From: Anastatus disparis
Taxonomy: Eukaryota > Arthropoda > Insecta > Hymenoptera > Eupelmidae
Assembly (NCBI GenBank): GCA_017163975.1
Contig: JAFFSR010000237.1
Coordinates: 1,302,001 to 1,366,000, forward strand
Direction: 5' to 3'
DNA length: 64,000 bases
Shown: piece after piece, positions 52,301 through 64,000 of the stretch
Layout: each line of letters starts with the position of its first letter
How positions within the stretch are numbered: position 1 is the first letter of the stretch
Notes under the pieces: model-generated
The model's input: only the letters and a program-made list of their open reading frames with translations
Told to the model about the DNA's origin: nothing
Database searches by the model: none
Made by a program: the position numbers and the translations under genes

Positions 52301-55300
52301 GTATAAAAAGCTATTCGTTCTGTCTATTTTCGCTGCGCCTCTAACAAGCGCGAGAAAATCCGGAACATCCATTGTTTTTCGTTTTAACGAAGACGATTTT
52401 AGTTTTTTTTTTCGTGATATTGAAGATGTAATGCAGATTGTAGACGGAAATTATATTCCAATGTTTTTTCGTTCAAATTTTTTTAACAATTTTTATTTTT
52501 ATGATTTTTTTATGTTTTTGATGTACGAATTGACATTAAATTACGTTGTAGTAAGCTTTTTGGTCTAATTATTCAATAAAAAATTTTAGAATGTTTGATA
52601 TATTTTTAGTCAACTGAACAATTTCACTTCGCTTAAAGGAAGTAATTTGAAAATTAGAAATTTATCTTTTAGAAATTCAAATTTGTTAATGTCATTTGCG
52701 ATAAGGTAAATGTGAATTCGTTAATTAAGAAGATTAAGAAACTACTTATTTAATGTTGTTGAAAATTGCAATTTTGACAAGTGATATGTACGTGCTTAGA
52801 ATATATTATAGCAAATTATCATTCGTGAAAAATCAAAATTAAGTATCGCATAACATATATCGCGTCACGAAGCTTTCGATTATAGCTATCACCGCTCTTT
52901 TTATTAAATAATCAATCCAGTTACTGTGAATTTTTAATTTTATAATTTTTGAAGATGACATTATAGCAAATTCGTCAAACTTAACTATGTTAAATTACGA
53001 AATATGCTATGAATTCAATTTAATGCACAATCCTTTTATTTACTTTATAAATTTAGTTACACGATATTTTATTACGCGCAATCAAAGATTTCGAAATGTT
53101 TGCATTCTCGTTAAGACGTTAAATAATTTTATTTCGATTACCCTCGAACTCATACGTGTCATATCAGGTGAATGTTTGAAAGTTATCGACAGACTGCGCC
53201 CATGATCAGATAATTCGAAAACTTGCATTCATAACAGATGAAATTAATTGCAGTTTTTTTTACTTAAAACATCAATTTATTTGTAAAACTCTTCAATTTA
53301 CGTATAAAGTTAATTTCAATTACTTGTTTTACAAATTTTAGTGTTAATATTTAAAGTATCATTGAAAATACTTGGTATGCGCTTAAACCCTGACCAACGC
53401 AACATCAAAGCCATATTATACACATATATCTATTCCAATAAGCACCTTCCATATACAAACCGATAGGTGTGATCAGGCTATATGAAGAGAAAAAAATAAA
53501 AATGTTTTTTTTTCTTCTTCTTCATATCAAAGATATCGAATTCTAGTCTTTTCTCACCGCTACGAAAGAGATTCACTTTCGTCTCGCGTTCGCTCGCAAG
53601 AAATCTTGAAATCTTACTGCAATTGCAATTCAATACTTTATGATACATATACATACATATAAGATATGTAACCTATAAGTTCTTATGCGCGTATAACCTA
53701 TCGATATTAAAACTATAGAAAATATCCCCTTCTATAATATTCTTTGATTAATTTCGAGGACAAGTCGCGGTTCAACGGCAGAATAAAGGTGGTAATGGTA
53801 GAGGTGCGTGAGCCAAAGCCGTGTATTCATCTCAATGTCATTCTTGTTCACTGGATACATACATGTATGTATGGCTTATTATGCTTAAACTTATTATTAA
53901 CTTGATACATATATTTACCCAGGAATCGCTGTTTTAGAAATTCGTTAAGAAAATGCTCAATTTAAAAAAAAAATATATTGTTAAGGTATCTGTTAATCAA
54001 GATTCGGTTAATGTTACTAAAGCGTGGTTATTTCTTATTATTTGCGTTAAATTTAAATTTTTCATCAACTTTTAATTAAAAATTTTAAATTAAATTAATT
54101 TTAATAAAAAATGGAAACTGTGTAACTAATGGTTTCAAAATATAAAGCTTTGAATTACAAACGCTAAAAAAATCAATAAATTTAATAAATCGATTAGAGT
54201 CCTTATTACCTTACATTTACATTCATACTTTTTATTTTACATTTTACTTATGAATAAAAACACTGACATAATTTTTAAAAAAATTACAAAAAAAACAATT
54301 AATTATTATATTAAAATTGTTTTAGAATATAAAAGGAGAAACAAGTTTATTAGCGGTCGTATAAATTAAAATTGCAACTACTAAGTCATCTTCTATTTTC
54401 TTATTACAAATCCTCCAACAAAGTTATACGTGATTATTTTTATATGCATATTACCTCCAGTCTCGTATGATCTAATGCGGTTTATACATTATTTTTAAAA
54501 AAATATAAAAAAGGGAGTTTTTAAAAAAAAAATGATGAAAGTTTTAATTGCAAAAGCCAATGTTACAACAGCTAGAATTTTAAAATGACAGCAATTTTCT
54601 ATTACATGTAAAAATAGATACACACGTTTGTAAGTATAAAAAGTAAAAAAAAAAAAGCATTACAAATGTTACATTGATTAAATTAATCATTGTTTTATCA
54701 AACACTGTTTATCACAGGTGTACTCGTGTAGTTTTTCATACCTTTCAACCTTTTATACAGAAGAGATGCAGCTAATTATTTATTTATAATGATACGCACC
54801 AACAAAGATTTTCAATTAAAAATGGAAAATGAAAAGAATTAAAATTACATTTAGATTTCATCTCGATTAAACCGTGAATAATAAACTAAAGCTACTTTAA
54901 TAATAATAACATGAAAAAAATAATAACAATAAATAAAGGAAAATTATTAGATATTTTATTAACACGAAGAAAGATTAACCCATAAAGCATTTTGATTTCA
55001 AAATAACAAAAGATGTTACCATAGCCATAGCCTCAACCCACAATCATCGCTATATGAAAGTCTATTTATAAGTAAATAATAGATGCTTAGGTTCAGTTAG
55101 TTAACTAATTTGTTTTAAACAATATTATTCTCTCCTGGAAAGAAAATGTTACGTTTCAACACCTGAAAACCCACAATTCCATTCATATACACTAATGCAT
55201 TATTATACATGCATAAACTAGTAGACGCGCTATAGCACGTGCAGATATCCACATACACACATGCGTATGCACACGAATAAAGAAAAAATCATCTAATACA

Positions 55301-55497
55301 CATAGAAACGTGCGCACACATTTTGGCACATACACATGTACTTACTTTCAAGTTTATCCTTTTAACCAAGAACTGTCGTTAATAAAATTTACAATAATGT
55401 ACATGTATATACCAGCGACATATATTGGAGCTTATAGCAAATCTTATTATTACGAGAATTGTAATGACGGCTAGCAGCCTAGTGGTTTACCGCACAT
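31525..55497 (-). CDS. Pdp1: PAR-domain bZIP transcription factor, long isoform (Pdp1/HLF-like)
   Basis: Nuclear transcription factor of the Drosophila Pdp1 / vertebrate HLF-TEF-DBP family, which binds TTAYGTAA-type sites as a dimer. Secure exons: 41540-41673, 34981-35242, 34101-34204, 32645-32782, 31525-31611. Exon 41540-41673 carries the conserved [17 protein letters not shown] block; 34981-35242 continues with [17 protein letters not shown], then a seven-Gly run and a Ser/Pro-rich stretch; 34101-34204 gives the PAR domain ([18 protein letters not shown]); 32645-32782 gives the PAR end and basic region ([14 protein letters not shown]); 31525-31611 holds most of the zipper, with Leu every seventh residue, ending SKYTDV. 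These exons total 725 nt and need a phase-1 start exon. A candidate is ATG TGC G at 55491-55497, which makes 732 nt and 243 aa; that exon is tentative (about 0.45). Introns of 6.3 and 13.8 kb are typical of this gene. The family has alternative promoters in flies. Confidence 0.9.
33045..33250 (+). repeat. tRNA-derived SINE copy 14 (antisense in a Pdp1 intron)
   Basis: Full-length plus-strand copy in the intron between the PAR and basic-region exons. Head ATCATCAGTGGTTCAACCGG, B box GAGTTCGAATCCTGC, a perfect CACACTGACGACC inverted-repeat partner and an intact tail. Confidence 0.88.
33325..33495. mobile_element. MITE with CCCTGGTAGAAA termini, copy A
   Basis: Starts CCCTGGTAGAAAATTTACC and ends with the complement of CCCTGATAGGAAATTGACC. 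About 58 bp of each end are inverted copies (shared GGTCAACGTAAAT-type block). It is in a Pdp1 intron, 75 bp past SINE copy 14, with no coding capacity. Confidence 0.7.
33809..33905. mobile_element. MITE with CCCTGGTAGAAA termini, copy B
   Basis: Shorter relative of copy A: begins CCCTGGTAGAAATTTAACC and ends with the complement of GCTCTAGTAGAAGTTTAAAC. The middle holds repeated TTAACCAAC/GGTTGGTTAA palindromes. It is in the same Pdp1 intron, 314 bp from copy A. Confidence 0.55.
34430..34436 (-). promoter_or_regulatory. TATA box for the internal Pdp1 promoter
   Basis: TATAAAA on the minus strand about 100 nt upstream of the ATG at 34331, followed by a mixed-composition stretch (34390-34425). 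It would drive the short isoform. No strong initiator is visible 30 nt downstream (only TCGAGTC near 34404), so confidence is low. Confidence 0.3.
39297..39422 (+). repeat. Polypurine tract in the Pdp1 intron
   Basis: A long, almost uninterrupted G/A stretch (densest 39351-39422, with AGGAGGAGGAGGG and a GGGGGG run), preceded at 39143 by a run of about ten G. Homopurine mirror-like DNA of this sort can form triplex structures. Seen directly; function unknown. Confidence 0.7.
40899..41090 (+). repeat. tRNA-derived SINE copy 15
   Basis: Plus-strand copy in the 6.3-kb Pdp1 intron. Its anticodon-like loop reads CTCATAA where most copies read TTCGTAA. Head TTCAGTGGCTCAGTCGGTAGAGC, B box GAGTTTGAATCCC, tail CAGCAACGTCAAATAA. 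Confidence 0.88.
41674..55490. other. Large 5' intron / upstream region of Pdp1
   Basis: No supported exon between the LGPNLWDK exon and the candidate start at 55497. It contains patches of mixed composition (about 43850-43990, 47280-47740, 50020-50470, 51470-51680) with E-boxes CACGTG at 43488, 47451, 51663 and 55236. These could be enhancers or further alternative first exons; I could not find an ATG exon with a phase-1 donor in them by eye. Confidence 0.45.
46382..46408 (+). repeat. (TC)n microsatellite
   Basis: About ten TC units with one interruption, in the 13.8-kb stretch upstream of Pdp1 exon 41540-41673. A complementary (GA)n of similar length sits at 50284-50306. Confidence 0.8.
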
Positions 55498-55584
55498 CGG
55501 GACGGAACGATTTACTGCAGCTCGTAAGTCAGTGTCCTAAAGGAGGCAAAAGCTTCGCTGCGACTTGAATTATTTCTTTTGACT
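55491..55584 (-). promoter_or_regulatory. Candidate 5' exon and initiator of the Pdp1 long isoform
   Basis: An island of higher G+C (about 55440-55670) in very AT-rich DNA. On the minus strand it contains an arthropod initiator TCAGTC (A at 55584), an 87-nt leader, then ATG TGC G followed by the donor GTAAAC. The donor phase is exactly that required by the exon at 41673, giving M-C-G-K-Q-G-K-D-G. A three-codon exon gives little sequence to judge by, and other upstream exons are possible, so this is a hypothesis supported by phase, initiator and composition only. Confidence 0.4.
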
Positions 55585-55599
55585 GACAAGTGTACCTGC

Positions 55600-58500
55600 A
55601 CGTTGAGCCAAATTAACCACAAGGTAACACCTTGTCAAGCAACAGAAACGGAATAAACAAGTGCAGTCGAGAAGCTTTTTTTTCTCAATTTCAAGTAGAA
55701 AATTTGAATTTTTTTTTTCAAATCAAAGAAATTTTTTTCTATTTACAGGGTTTAATGCAATAATTGGAAAATTATTATAATTCATATGTATCAATTGATT
55801 TATCGATTGAATTTATTGAATAGTTTATTAACTTTTTATGCGAACCAGTTGAAAATAAAATGGGACTGTATGAAATTCACCTAATCATTTGCATCATTCG
55901 ATAATTTCATATCTAAATGGACCGTAAAGAAACTCATAAGCGCAAGATGCTAAATTCACGGAATCCAAAGAGAGAACTACACATTGAATATTTAAATAAA
56001 TTATTATAATTTATGAGAAAGCTAATAGGAAGTTTAATAAAAAAATTGTTATATCTCGGCATTTTGAAAAAAAAAATCAAACTGTTATATAAAACATTGT
56101 TGCATTCAAATGGTCACCTACTATATCTGTTTAATGTTAATAATGTGAACCTATATATCATTTTGTAGTTTCCATACATTTTTTTTTCCTCTTTTTTTTA
56201 CAATCGCATAAAAAACTACAATGATTTACATTAAAAGCCAATAATGTTCGGTAAATCGATAAAAATATTACTCGTATCGATAGAGGGAGAAAAAAAAAAA
56301 TAAACGACTAGTAAAACAGAAACGCGTAAATCACGAAAATTCATCTAATCAATTCCGATAATTTTTCTTATAATTTTTTTCTTTCTTCTCTTTTTTTCTG
56401 CATTAAAATAAAGTACACAAAGTTTTTATGAATTACAGCTTCATCAGCGGGGTATAATGCTTGCGCGAATAAATCAAATTCATTGGATAATTAACGACGA
56501 CACCATTAATTGTACGCGTACATAATAAACAAACGAAAAAGAAATAACGTCGAGTGTATCGTAAAGCCAATGCGAATAATATAAAAATGGAAGATTTCAA
56601 ATTAAGATAAACCGACAAACTTTTATCCCTCTTATTCACACCAATAACTAACTCATTTGTAATTCTATAAACATCATAATTAAAATTATATTATTGAACC
56701 TCATTAGCATAATTAATCCTTAAGCATATATAAGAATAAACTTATTCGATAAAACTAATCATCATGATTAACTTGAATGAAAAAAGATGAAGAAGAAGAA
56801 GAAAAAATTAACTTGCGACTTCTTATATCTTATAACTATATTAAAATGTTTGAGAATAATGCATGTTGTATTAGGTATTGAGAGAAGAAGAAGGAGAAGA
56901 AAAAAAAATAAAAATATTCTTGACTACTTGACTTTACGAGCTTTTAATCACACCTATTATATCCACAAACATCTTCTAACTTTATATGCAAATTTATATT
57001 TTTTTTCTTCTTCTCTCGTATATAAAATGAGAAGGGATTGACGATCAAGAAGAATAAAAAAAAATATCACTTTTATAAAAGAGGAGAGAGAGAGAGATTA
57101 GATTAATCTTATGGGATAATACGACAAACGACGTAACGGTAAGCAAAGAGAAAATCACACTTTATTACAAGTATAATATCCTTGGCCGCCTACTATTTCT
57201 TTAGCTTTTTTTCTTCTTCTTCTTTTAAACGGAGATGCTATGATTACAGTTGTAACTTATATACGTCTATGGATTCTGGTTGATAATTTATGGATTGTTG
57301 ATTTTAGGTAGCGTTTGTTTAAGAAATTTTTTATCTATTATTATATTTTGATATTTTGAATAATATTGTAATTCGTAAAGAAGAATTCACTTTTCTTATG
57401 ATATTTGTAATAACTCTCTTTAAGGTATTGCAGGTCTATATTATTTTATATCATCTTCAATTCATAAGATTTCCTAAACACACAATTCAATAATTCACAT
57501 TCAAATCAACAGCTCCTATAAGAAAATATTTGATTAAAACATAAACGATTACATGAATGATGTGAAAAAAAATCCTTTTTACAAATACGAAATTTAACAA
57601 TTGCTCGTAACTTAATATAAGCGCACACAATACTATGTAAATTCGCATTATAAATTAATTTCTATTAGCCCGATGACACGTACATAGGATGTCAATTAAG
57701 GGATATTTTAGATATACCTTTATTTTGTAATAATTTTTTCTTCTCGCGTAAACAATGGCTCATTATTATTCTGTTAGTTATGAGGATTATTTCTGATATT
57801 GTATTTTTAATTTTTTAATTTTAAATGACCATATTATGATAAATGCATTTATGATAATAATTGCAATTTACGAACAATTTTTCGCAATCATTAAGATTTT
57901 TTTCTTCTTCATCTTTTTTTTTCAAATTCTTCAATTTGCTATTCATAAACGATTGAAATAATAACTGGCTTCGGTGTGTACGCACAAAATACAAAATGAA
58001 TAATAAAAGTTTCTTTGTATCGAATTAAAAATATTGTGTCATTGTATCAAGCACATTGAATTTTTACAACAACATTTATCGATATACATATGCCATTAGT
58101 GTTGCATTATAACAGAAAAACATTTTGTCTTCGGCAATTTGAAGAATAAAAAATATTTTTCTGAAACATTAACGTATCGTAAATAATAATATTTATCATT
58201 AATAAATAGATGTATTTGCAAATATCAACATAAATAATAAATAACGTTATTATTATGCAGAGAAGTGAGTGTTATACGCGTGCTCAATAAAACGCTCGAT
58301 GTTAAAAATCCGCGATGGTTTAAGATGATAAATTTTCTTGGGAGAAAAATTACAGCGAAATGTGGCGTTTTAAAATTAACATAGTTTAGAATTTAAAAAT
58401 AAAAAAAAATAAATATTATGATACGAGTAAACATCCATAAGTTAAGTTTAATTGCTCGAAAGAATCTCGCTTATTCTTTAAAAGCTTTCGATATCTTTTA

Positions 58501-61500
58501 AATATAAATTCTTTTAATGGATTATGTAATGTCAAGTGACAAAATCTTAATAACTTTTATTAATATTATTTTATCCACTGGATATTCTCAAACTTATTTA
58601 TTGATGATATTAGTCGATCATAATCTTCACTTAATATCATTACTTATTTGAGTTTGTCGGATCGTTATTCAAGAGGATTTTCTTCGATTCCAAATCTAAG
58701 TACGTCATTTATATATTTAAGTTAACAGCTATGATGTTATTAAGGAGAATAAGAATCCTTATTACTTTTACTGAATTCTGATGCATTTTTACAAACAGTA
58801 TATTAAGGCCAAATTGTCGGTAAATAGACACTAAAGACACGCAAATGGATAATTTTTAAGTCTTCTTAGATTAATGGTATTAAGATAAATAAAAAATTTA
58901 TTGCATCAATATTTTTTAATGTAATTACTCTTCATGCATAATGTTGGTCGTATGTAATAAAATCGAATGTTCGAGAATAATTTTTATTTTATTCAGTCAA
59001 CAGCTAGTATCTAGGTACAAGCTAATCGACCCTACAACACTAAGCTAGAAATTGGAATCTCCTGGTAAGGTTTTGATTGTCAAAGAAGAGATTTCGAGTA
59101 TCAAAAGCACAAGAACAAGCTAATCAAATTAAAAATATTTCAGTAGATATTCATATTCTGTACATTTCAAATTTAGTCTACATAGCAAAAACAATGTTTT
59201 CCGGGAGATAGATACTTTTGATCGGGAAATGAAGAAAAATATTTTATGATGTAACAAAGAAATTAAATCAGAGCTGGTCAGTGGCTCAGTTGGTAGAGCG
59301 ATGGATTCGTAATCTCGAGGTTCTGAGTTCGAATCCCGCTCTAAACGACTGATCGATACAAGCACCACTATTTACATGTGCTTTGTTCACTGACGATCTC
59401 CGTCGTTAATTAGTATCAATATGATAGCATAAATACAGCGACGTTAAATAAAATTTTAAAAAAGTATAATCAAAGTACTTTGTATTTAATACTGATCTTT
59501 TTTTACAATTAACTACTTCGAAATTCGAAAAAAAAACTTTGATTCGTAATATCTAAAATAATTAACTCAAATAAAATGTAAGCCTAAGAAACAAAAATAA
59601 AAATAATTCCACAATGGAAAATCTCAAGATTTTCTCTATCTATAATATCAGTACCAGACGATCTCAGAAGAAACTCTTCTTTATAAACTATTGCACGAAT
59701 GCACACATATACTCGTAGTCAAACGATAGTGAAAATAAGCCTGAAGCCAGCGCGCACAGAGAGTACAAGAGAGCCCATATTGCCAGTTGAAATTTCGCTT
59801 TCGTCGGAAATCCCATGTTACCATGGCTACTTTTACCTGTGCCATTAAAGTATCAAGAGAAAAAAGGTTATTGCACCTTCTCCTACCTTAACCAACGAGA
59901 GGAAGATGGAGGAGGAGGGAAGATAAATAAAAAAAGGTATATATCTATATACGTACATAGTCTATGAAGTCTAGGCTTCCTCAAAGACTATAAAAGCGAA
60001 AGAAGAACTTTTCCCTCGTTACCCGATGACCCACTGTCTGATTATTACGATTTTGTTTATTGGAAGATTTGGTTCGAAGATATCTTCATTTTCTTTTATT
60101 CCTTTGTAATTTTTGCTTTGTTCCAGCGAACCGTTTGATTAATGCTTATCATGAAAGTGTTTGGATTATTTATCGAGCAATTAATAAAGGATGTGGGATG
60201 ATTAAATACCTAAAATCATGATTTTAATCATTGAGAAAGTTTGAAAATTGTTTTAGAAATGTTTATATGATTTATACGTTATTGATAAAATACGATTTAC
60301 AATGTCTTATCTATGATTGTATTACACGTTATATTTAATTACAACGAACATTTTTCTTCGAGCTCATAAACATATTCCATTGAATTTTTTCTTCTTTTCC
60401 AAAAAAAAAATTAAGTTTTACGTTTCTATCAATACAAATATTACCATAAGATTGTTAATACATGATTATAAATATGAAATATTGATCTTGAAACATTAAT
60501 TTTGCACAGGCGTCGTGAAAAAGATTTTTATTTAAATTTATATCGACGTATAAATCAAAGTATACAAAACAATTTGCAGGATAAATATTTCCTAGAATTC
60601 AATAAAACTAATATCAACATTATTGATTATGATTAATCAAGATGAAAAATGATAAAATAAAATAATAATATAATTTCATACCTTGTAACGCAATTTTGTA
60701 AGTATGCAAATCTCAAAGTTTGACCTTATTCGATGGCTTTAACAAATTACGTATGCATCTCGTAAAGAGATTACTTTTGCTTATTATAAGGTAACAGCTT
60801 CGTATCTTGAGGATACAGAGAGATAGTGAGAAATACTTAAGGATAATTTTTTTCTCTATTTTTTTAAAATAAACACTTGACATTTTTCACAGCTCTTGAC
60901 TTTTGATACGTCGAGTTAGTTTCATAAGTGAGAATTTTATGATTATTACTAATTTTCCACGGGCTTTTTATGAACGGATCTGAAGAGGTATCGTGAGAAA
61001 AAAGAATATATATATCCTTTTAATATGTGTTTGCAAATGTCTTAATAAATAAAGGTGTATAATTAAGAAATTCGCATATGCTTTTATTCAAAAGTTAATT
61101 CTTAAACTTAATATTCGTTCGAATAAAAAAAAATGAGAGAGAAAAAAAAAGGATTTTTCCACTTTTCTAATCGCTCCAAGCGCTTTATTATTGCTTGACT
61201 AGAGATATAAACAAGTCGTAAAAACATGCTGGTGCTATACGAGAAAGAGCGAGATAGAGAGAATCAGTGACTTTTAATGTCTGCTGGATGTGATTATAAA
61301 CAAAATTAATATTTTTTTCATGGAGACATGTTTATAGGAAAGCTTTTGACATTATTCATGTTATAGTGTTTATCTTTTTATTGTTTATTTTATGGATTAT
61401 TATTATTTTTTTTATTTTAACATTGAAATTTAGAAAATTATTTATGTTTTTCGTGATTATTGGTGATTTTTTACGTTTATCATCATTAATCATGGAATAT

Positions 61501-64000
61501 AAAATTTAAGCAGCACAAAATTAACCAAAATCAATTATTCACTTATAAATACATAATCATCTCTTGATATCGATCACAATCAATACAACAAACGCCAAAA
61601 AAATTTTCTTTTCTATCACAAAAGAAAAATTCCACCTGTACGATAATCGCACTAAAAAAGGCCAGAAAATAAGGTAAGGAAACAAAATTAATAATCTCTG
61701 ATAATTTCTCTCTGGGATTCCGTGATAAATTCAATTCGCACGGTCTAATTCATATTGACGCTCGTATGCATACGTGCGCATACACAGAGCCAGCGTATAT
61801 ACGCGTTTGTACCAATAATATAAAAGCTTAGTTACAATTTTAATTTGCACGCAATAAGCCACGGTCACACTATACAGTAACAAGCTTGGGCATTTAAGCA
61901 TCACACATCTACACAAGGTATACGTATGTGTACGTGTAACTAGACGGCTTAAATTGTACATTAGCAATGCAAATTAAGCGAATAGGTAAAAGGGGAGATT
62001 CTTATATTTTTTTCTTCTTCTTCTTTTAAATCCGCACGAGCTAAATGCAACTAATTTAACTAACGCTTTGAGATTTTAAAGTGTGATCTTTTGTTCGAAT
62101 AAGAGTAATTGTTTGTAATTGATGTTTTATTGATCGATCAATGATTTATTTGTGTTTTCTCCATATAAACGTTGAATTATTTGATATTATTAATGAAGAT
62201 TATTATTGACAGGTGCATTATTAATATTATGCAGTAAAATTTAAGTTTAATATCTCATACATAATCTTACGAGTATTACGGAATACAACGTTGAACATAA
62301 TCATATCGATAATATTTAATAATTTATGATGTGTGGATGTATTCACATCGATTCTGAGCTCTTTAGTTTCATAATGAAGTTTTGAGTTGAAAGTCATGAA
62401 CTCATAGAAAAAATAATGTAATGTGCATTAAATTTTCATGGAATAAAGTTATTACAATGATTCTAATGGTTATAAAAGTTAAAATAATGACTTTACATCA
62501 TAAAAGAAATTTTACTTTTGAATTTTGTAATAGTTATAAATATGCTGAATAGCTATTATTTTTCCTTTTAATTCTCCAAATCTGAATAAAAATGAAGTTT
62601 GAAAAAGAAAATGACATTGAAAAATAAAAAGCTTAATAAGCACATTGAATTTTAGATACACCAGACGGTCCACATAAATTTGTAACATTATTTTCGTTCT
62701 CAGTCCGTAGCACATAAAGCCGCTTACTTGAATAGATCTGTTATTCAAATTATGACAGTTTTATTCATTGACATGAAAAAAAAAAAAGTTGCTTGCAAAA
62801 ATAATGCAAGATGTGACAGAATCATTACCACGTTCCTCTTTTTTTTCTCAAATGTCATTCCCAGAAAGTGAAATTTTTAAAGATCGAAAAAAATAAATCA
62901 GTTTAGCGTTCATTACAATAAATATATAAACATTACTTTGGACGAAGAAAAAAAAATGGATTTCAGAATATTACTTTCTTTCAAATAACGTATCTACGTC
63001 ATTTGTTCTTTCTTTTTTTTTTAATTTAAAATGATAATGAAACTTTTTATTTTAATACGTTGTATTTGAATTGTAAAAGGTGTCTCTGAACTCAATGTCA
63101 TTTTGAATTCTATTTTAGAAAATGAAGAAAATAAATATTACGATTTGAATTGTCTTTTAACATGTACCATACATACTTATTTTGTTGAAATGATTTCCAT
63201 CTATGAATTATTGAAAAATTTTTGTAAAAATAAACAATTTTATTTATTTTTTAAAATATTTTATAAAAATTGTATAAAAATATTTAATTATCACTGAGTG
63301 GTTTTTAATCATTAAATGTCATAAGCAATAATTTTCAATAAACATGTTTATTCAATACTTCACGATAAATACTAGTTTTCATCTAAATTTTATTAAATAA
63401 ATGTCATGCTAACGTTAAAAAAAATGAAAATACATGAAGCTTAATTAAAAAAAAAGAATTTTCAACTTGTTTATTTACCCTACACAGTATTTAAACTGAT
63501 CTATCCAATTTCGCGCTTAATAAATTAGATGACATTTATAAATGAGAAAAATAAAAGAATAAAATATCTCTATTTCAGGTTTTTCGACATGTTCTACTTT
63601 TTTTATTGGCTGTCGGGCCTGTTACGTATTTGAAATTTATAAGCGCAGATATACAAGCGAGCGTTTTATGCACGAGAGATGAAATAAGAAAAAGCTCAGC
63701 TGGGAGAAAGTTGACGTTTTATGTTGAATGAACTTGTACATATGCACGCGAATATTAAGCAAATAAATTAACAAAAAGATAAATAAATTTTCGGATCGTA
63801 TGTTTAATTTTGTCTGAATTAAAATGTTGATGTTTGATACAACGAATGGTCTTTTTGGGGGAAACTTTTGATACTTACATGGTTAATTTTTTGAAAATTG
63901 AAAGCTACGAACTGATTTAAAGTCTTAATCCTTATACGCCTGGAAGTTTTTAACTTTATTGAGACAGAATTATTTTAAATATTTTTAGAAAATGTCATTA
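55600..64000. other. Gene-free AT-rich DNA at the right end
   Basis: Only SINE copy 16 (59272-59465) is recognisable. Short patches with CGTGTAC-type repeats (61740-61960) and purine-rich DNA (59880-59935) are present. It may be upstream DNA or another intron of Pdp1. Confidence 0.5.
59272..59465 (+). repeat. tRNA-derived SINE copy 16
   Basis: Full-length plus-strand copy with near-consensus GGTCAGTGGCTCAGTTGGTAG head, GAGTTCGAATCCC B box and CAGCGACGTTAAATAAAAT end. It is the only family member in the last 22 kb and among the best preserved. Confidence 0.88.

Noticed and set aside
43488..55241. Four CACGTG E-boxes in the upstream Pdp1 region as CLOCK/CYCLE targets
   Set aside because: Pdp1 is clock-controlled in flies, but a handful of such hexamers is expected by chance in 64 kb and none is close to the candidate start. 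Noted, not called.
59129..59368. Peptides of the type [15 protein letters not shown] (also at 4341-4685 and 32989-33198)
   Set aside because: These are translations of the SINE A/B-box region in one frame or another and recur only because the SINE recurs. Not genes.

Overview
This is AT-rich (by eye about three-quarters A+T or more) nuclear DNA from an insect. It has spliced genes with GT-AG introns, long homopolymer runs, microsatellites and many short non-autonomous repeats. The two gene families present are insect juvenile hormone epoxide hydrolase (JHEH) and the PAR-domain bZIP factor Pdp1. Together with the composition they suggest Hymenoptera, perhaps a parasitoid wasp. The order is an inference from protein style, not a proven assignment.

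Layout, all genes on the minus strand: (1) JHEH copy 1, nine exons from 11218 down to 2916, 472 aa after splicing. (2) JHEH copy 2, six exons from 22592 down to 16891, 469 aa. (3) A Pdp1/HLF-like PAR bZIP gene, with secure exons from 41673 down to 31525, a short isoform starting at 34331, and a candidate first coding exon at 55491-55497 that would give a 243-aa long isoform. The rest is intron or intergenic DNA: 1-2915 has one inverted-repeat element, 11219-16890 has five SINE copies and one arm of a long inverted duplication, 22798-31524 has SINEs, a CRE palindrome and AT microsatellites, and 55600-64000 has one SINE and no recognisable exon.

The two JHEH copies are tandem paralogues with the same catalytic machinery (HGWP oxyanion motif, Asp226 nucleophile, Glu/His pair), but copy 2 lacks three introns of copy 1 with reading length exactly preserved (59+59+59 nt = 177 nt; 239+116 nt = 355 nt). 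They would clear juvenile hormone by hydrating its epoxide in the ER membrane. Pdp1 is a circadian, metabolic and growth regulator in insects; there is no direct evidence here that it controls its neighbours.

The dominant non-genic signal is a tRNA-derived SINE family, about 17 copies and fragments, with intact pol III A and B boxes and a 3' body carrying two inverted-repeat pairs. All nine copies left of 22.2 kb lie on the minus strand and all eight right of 23.3 kb on the plus strand. Other structures are a 525-bp inverted duplication spanning the last JHEH-2 exon, a 667-bp fold-back element, three CCCTGGTAGAAA-ended MITEs and a 30-bp hairpin with two perfect CRE sites upstream of JHEH-2.
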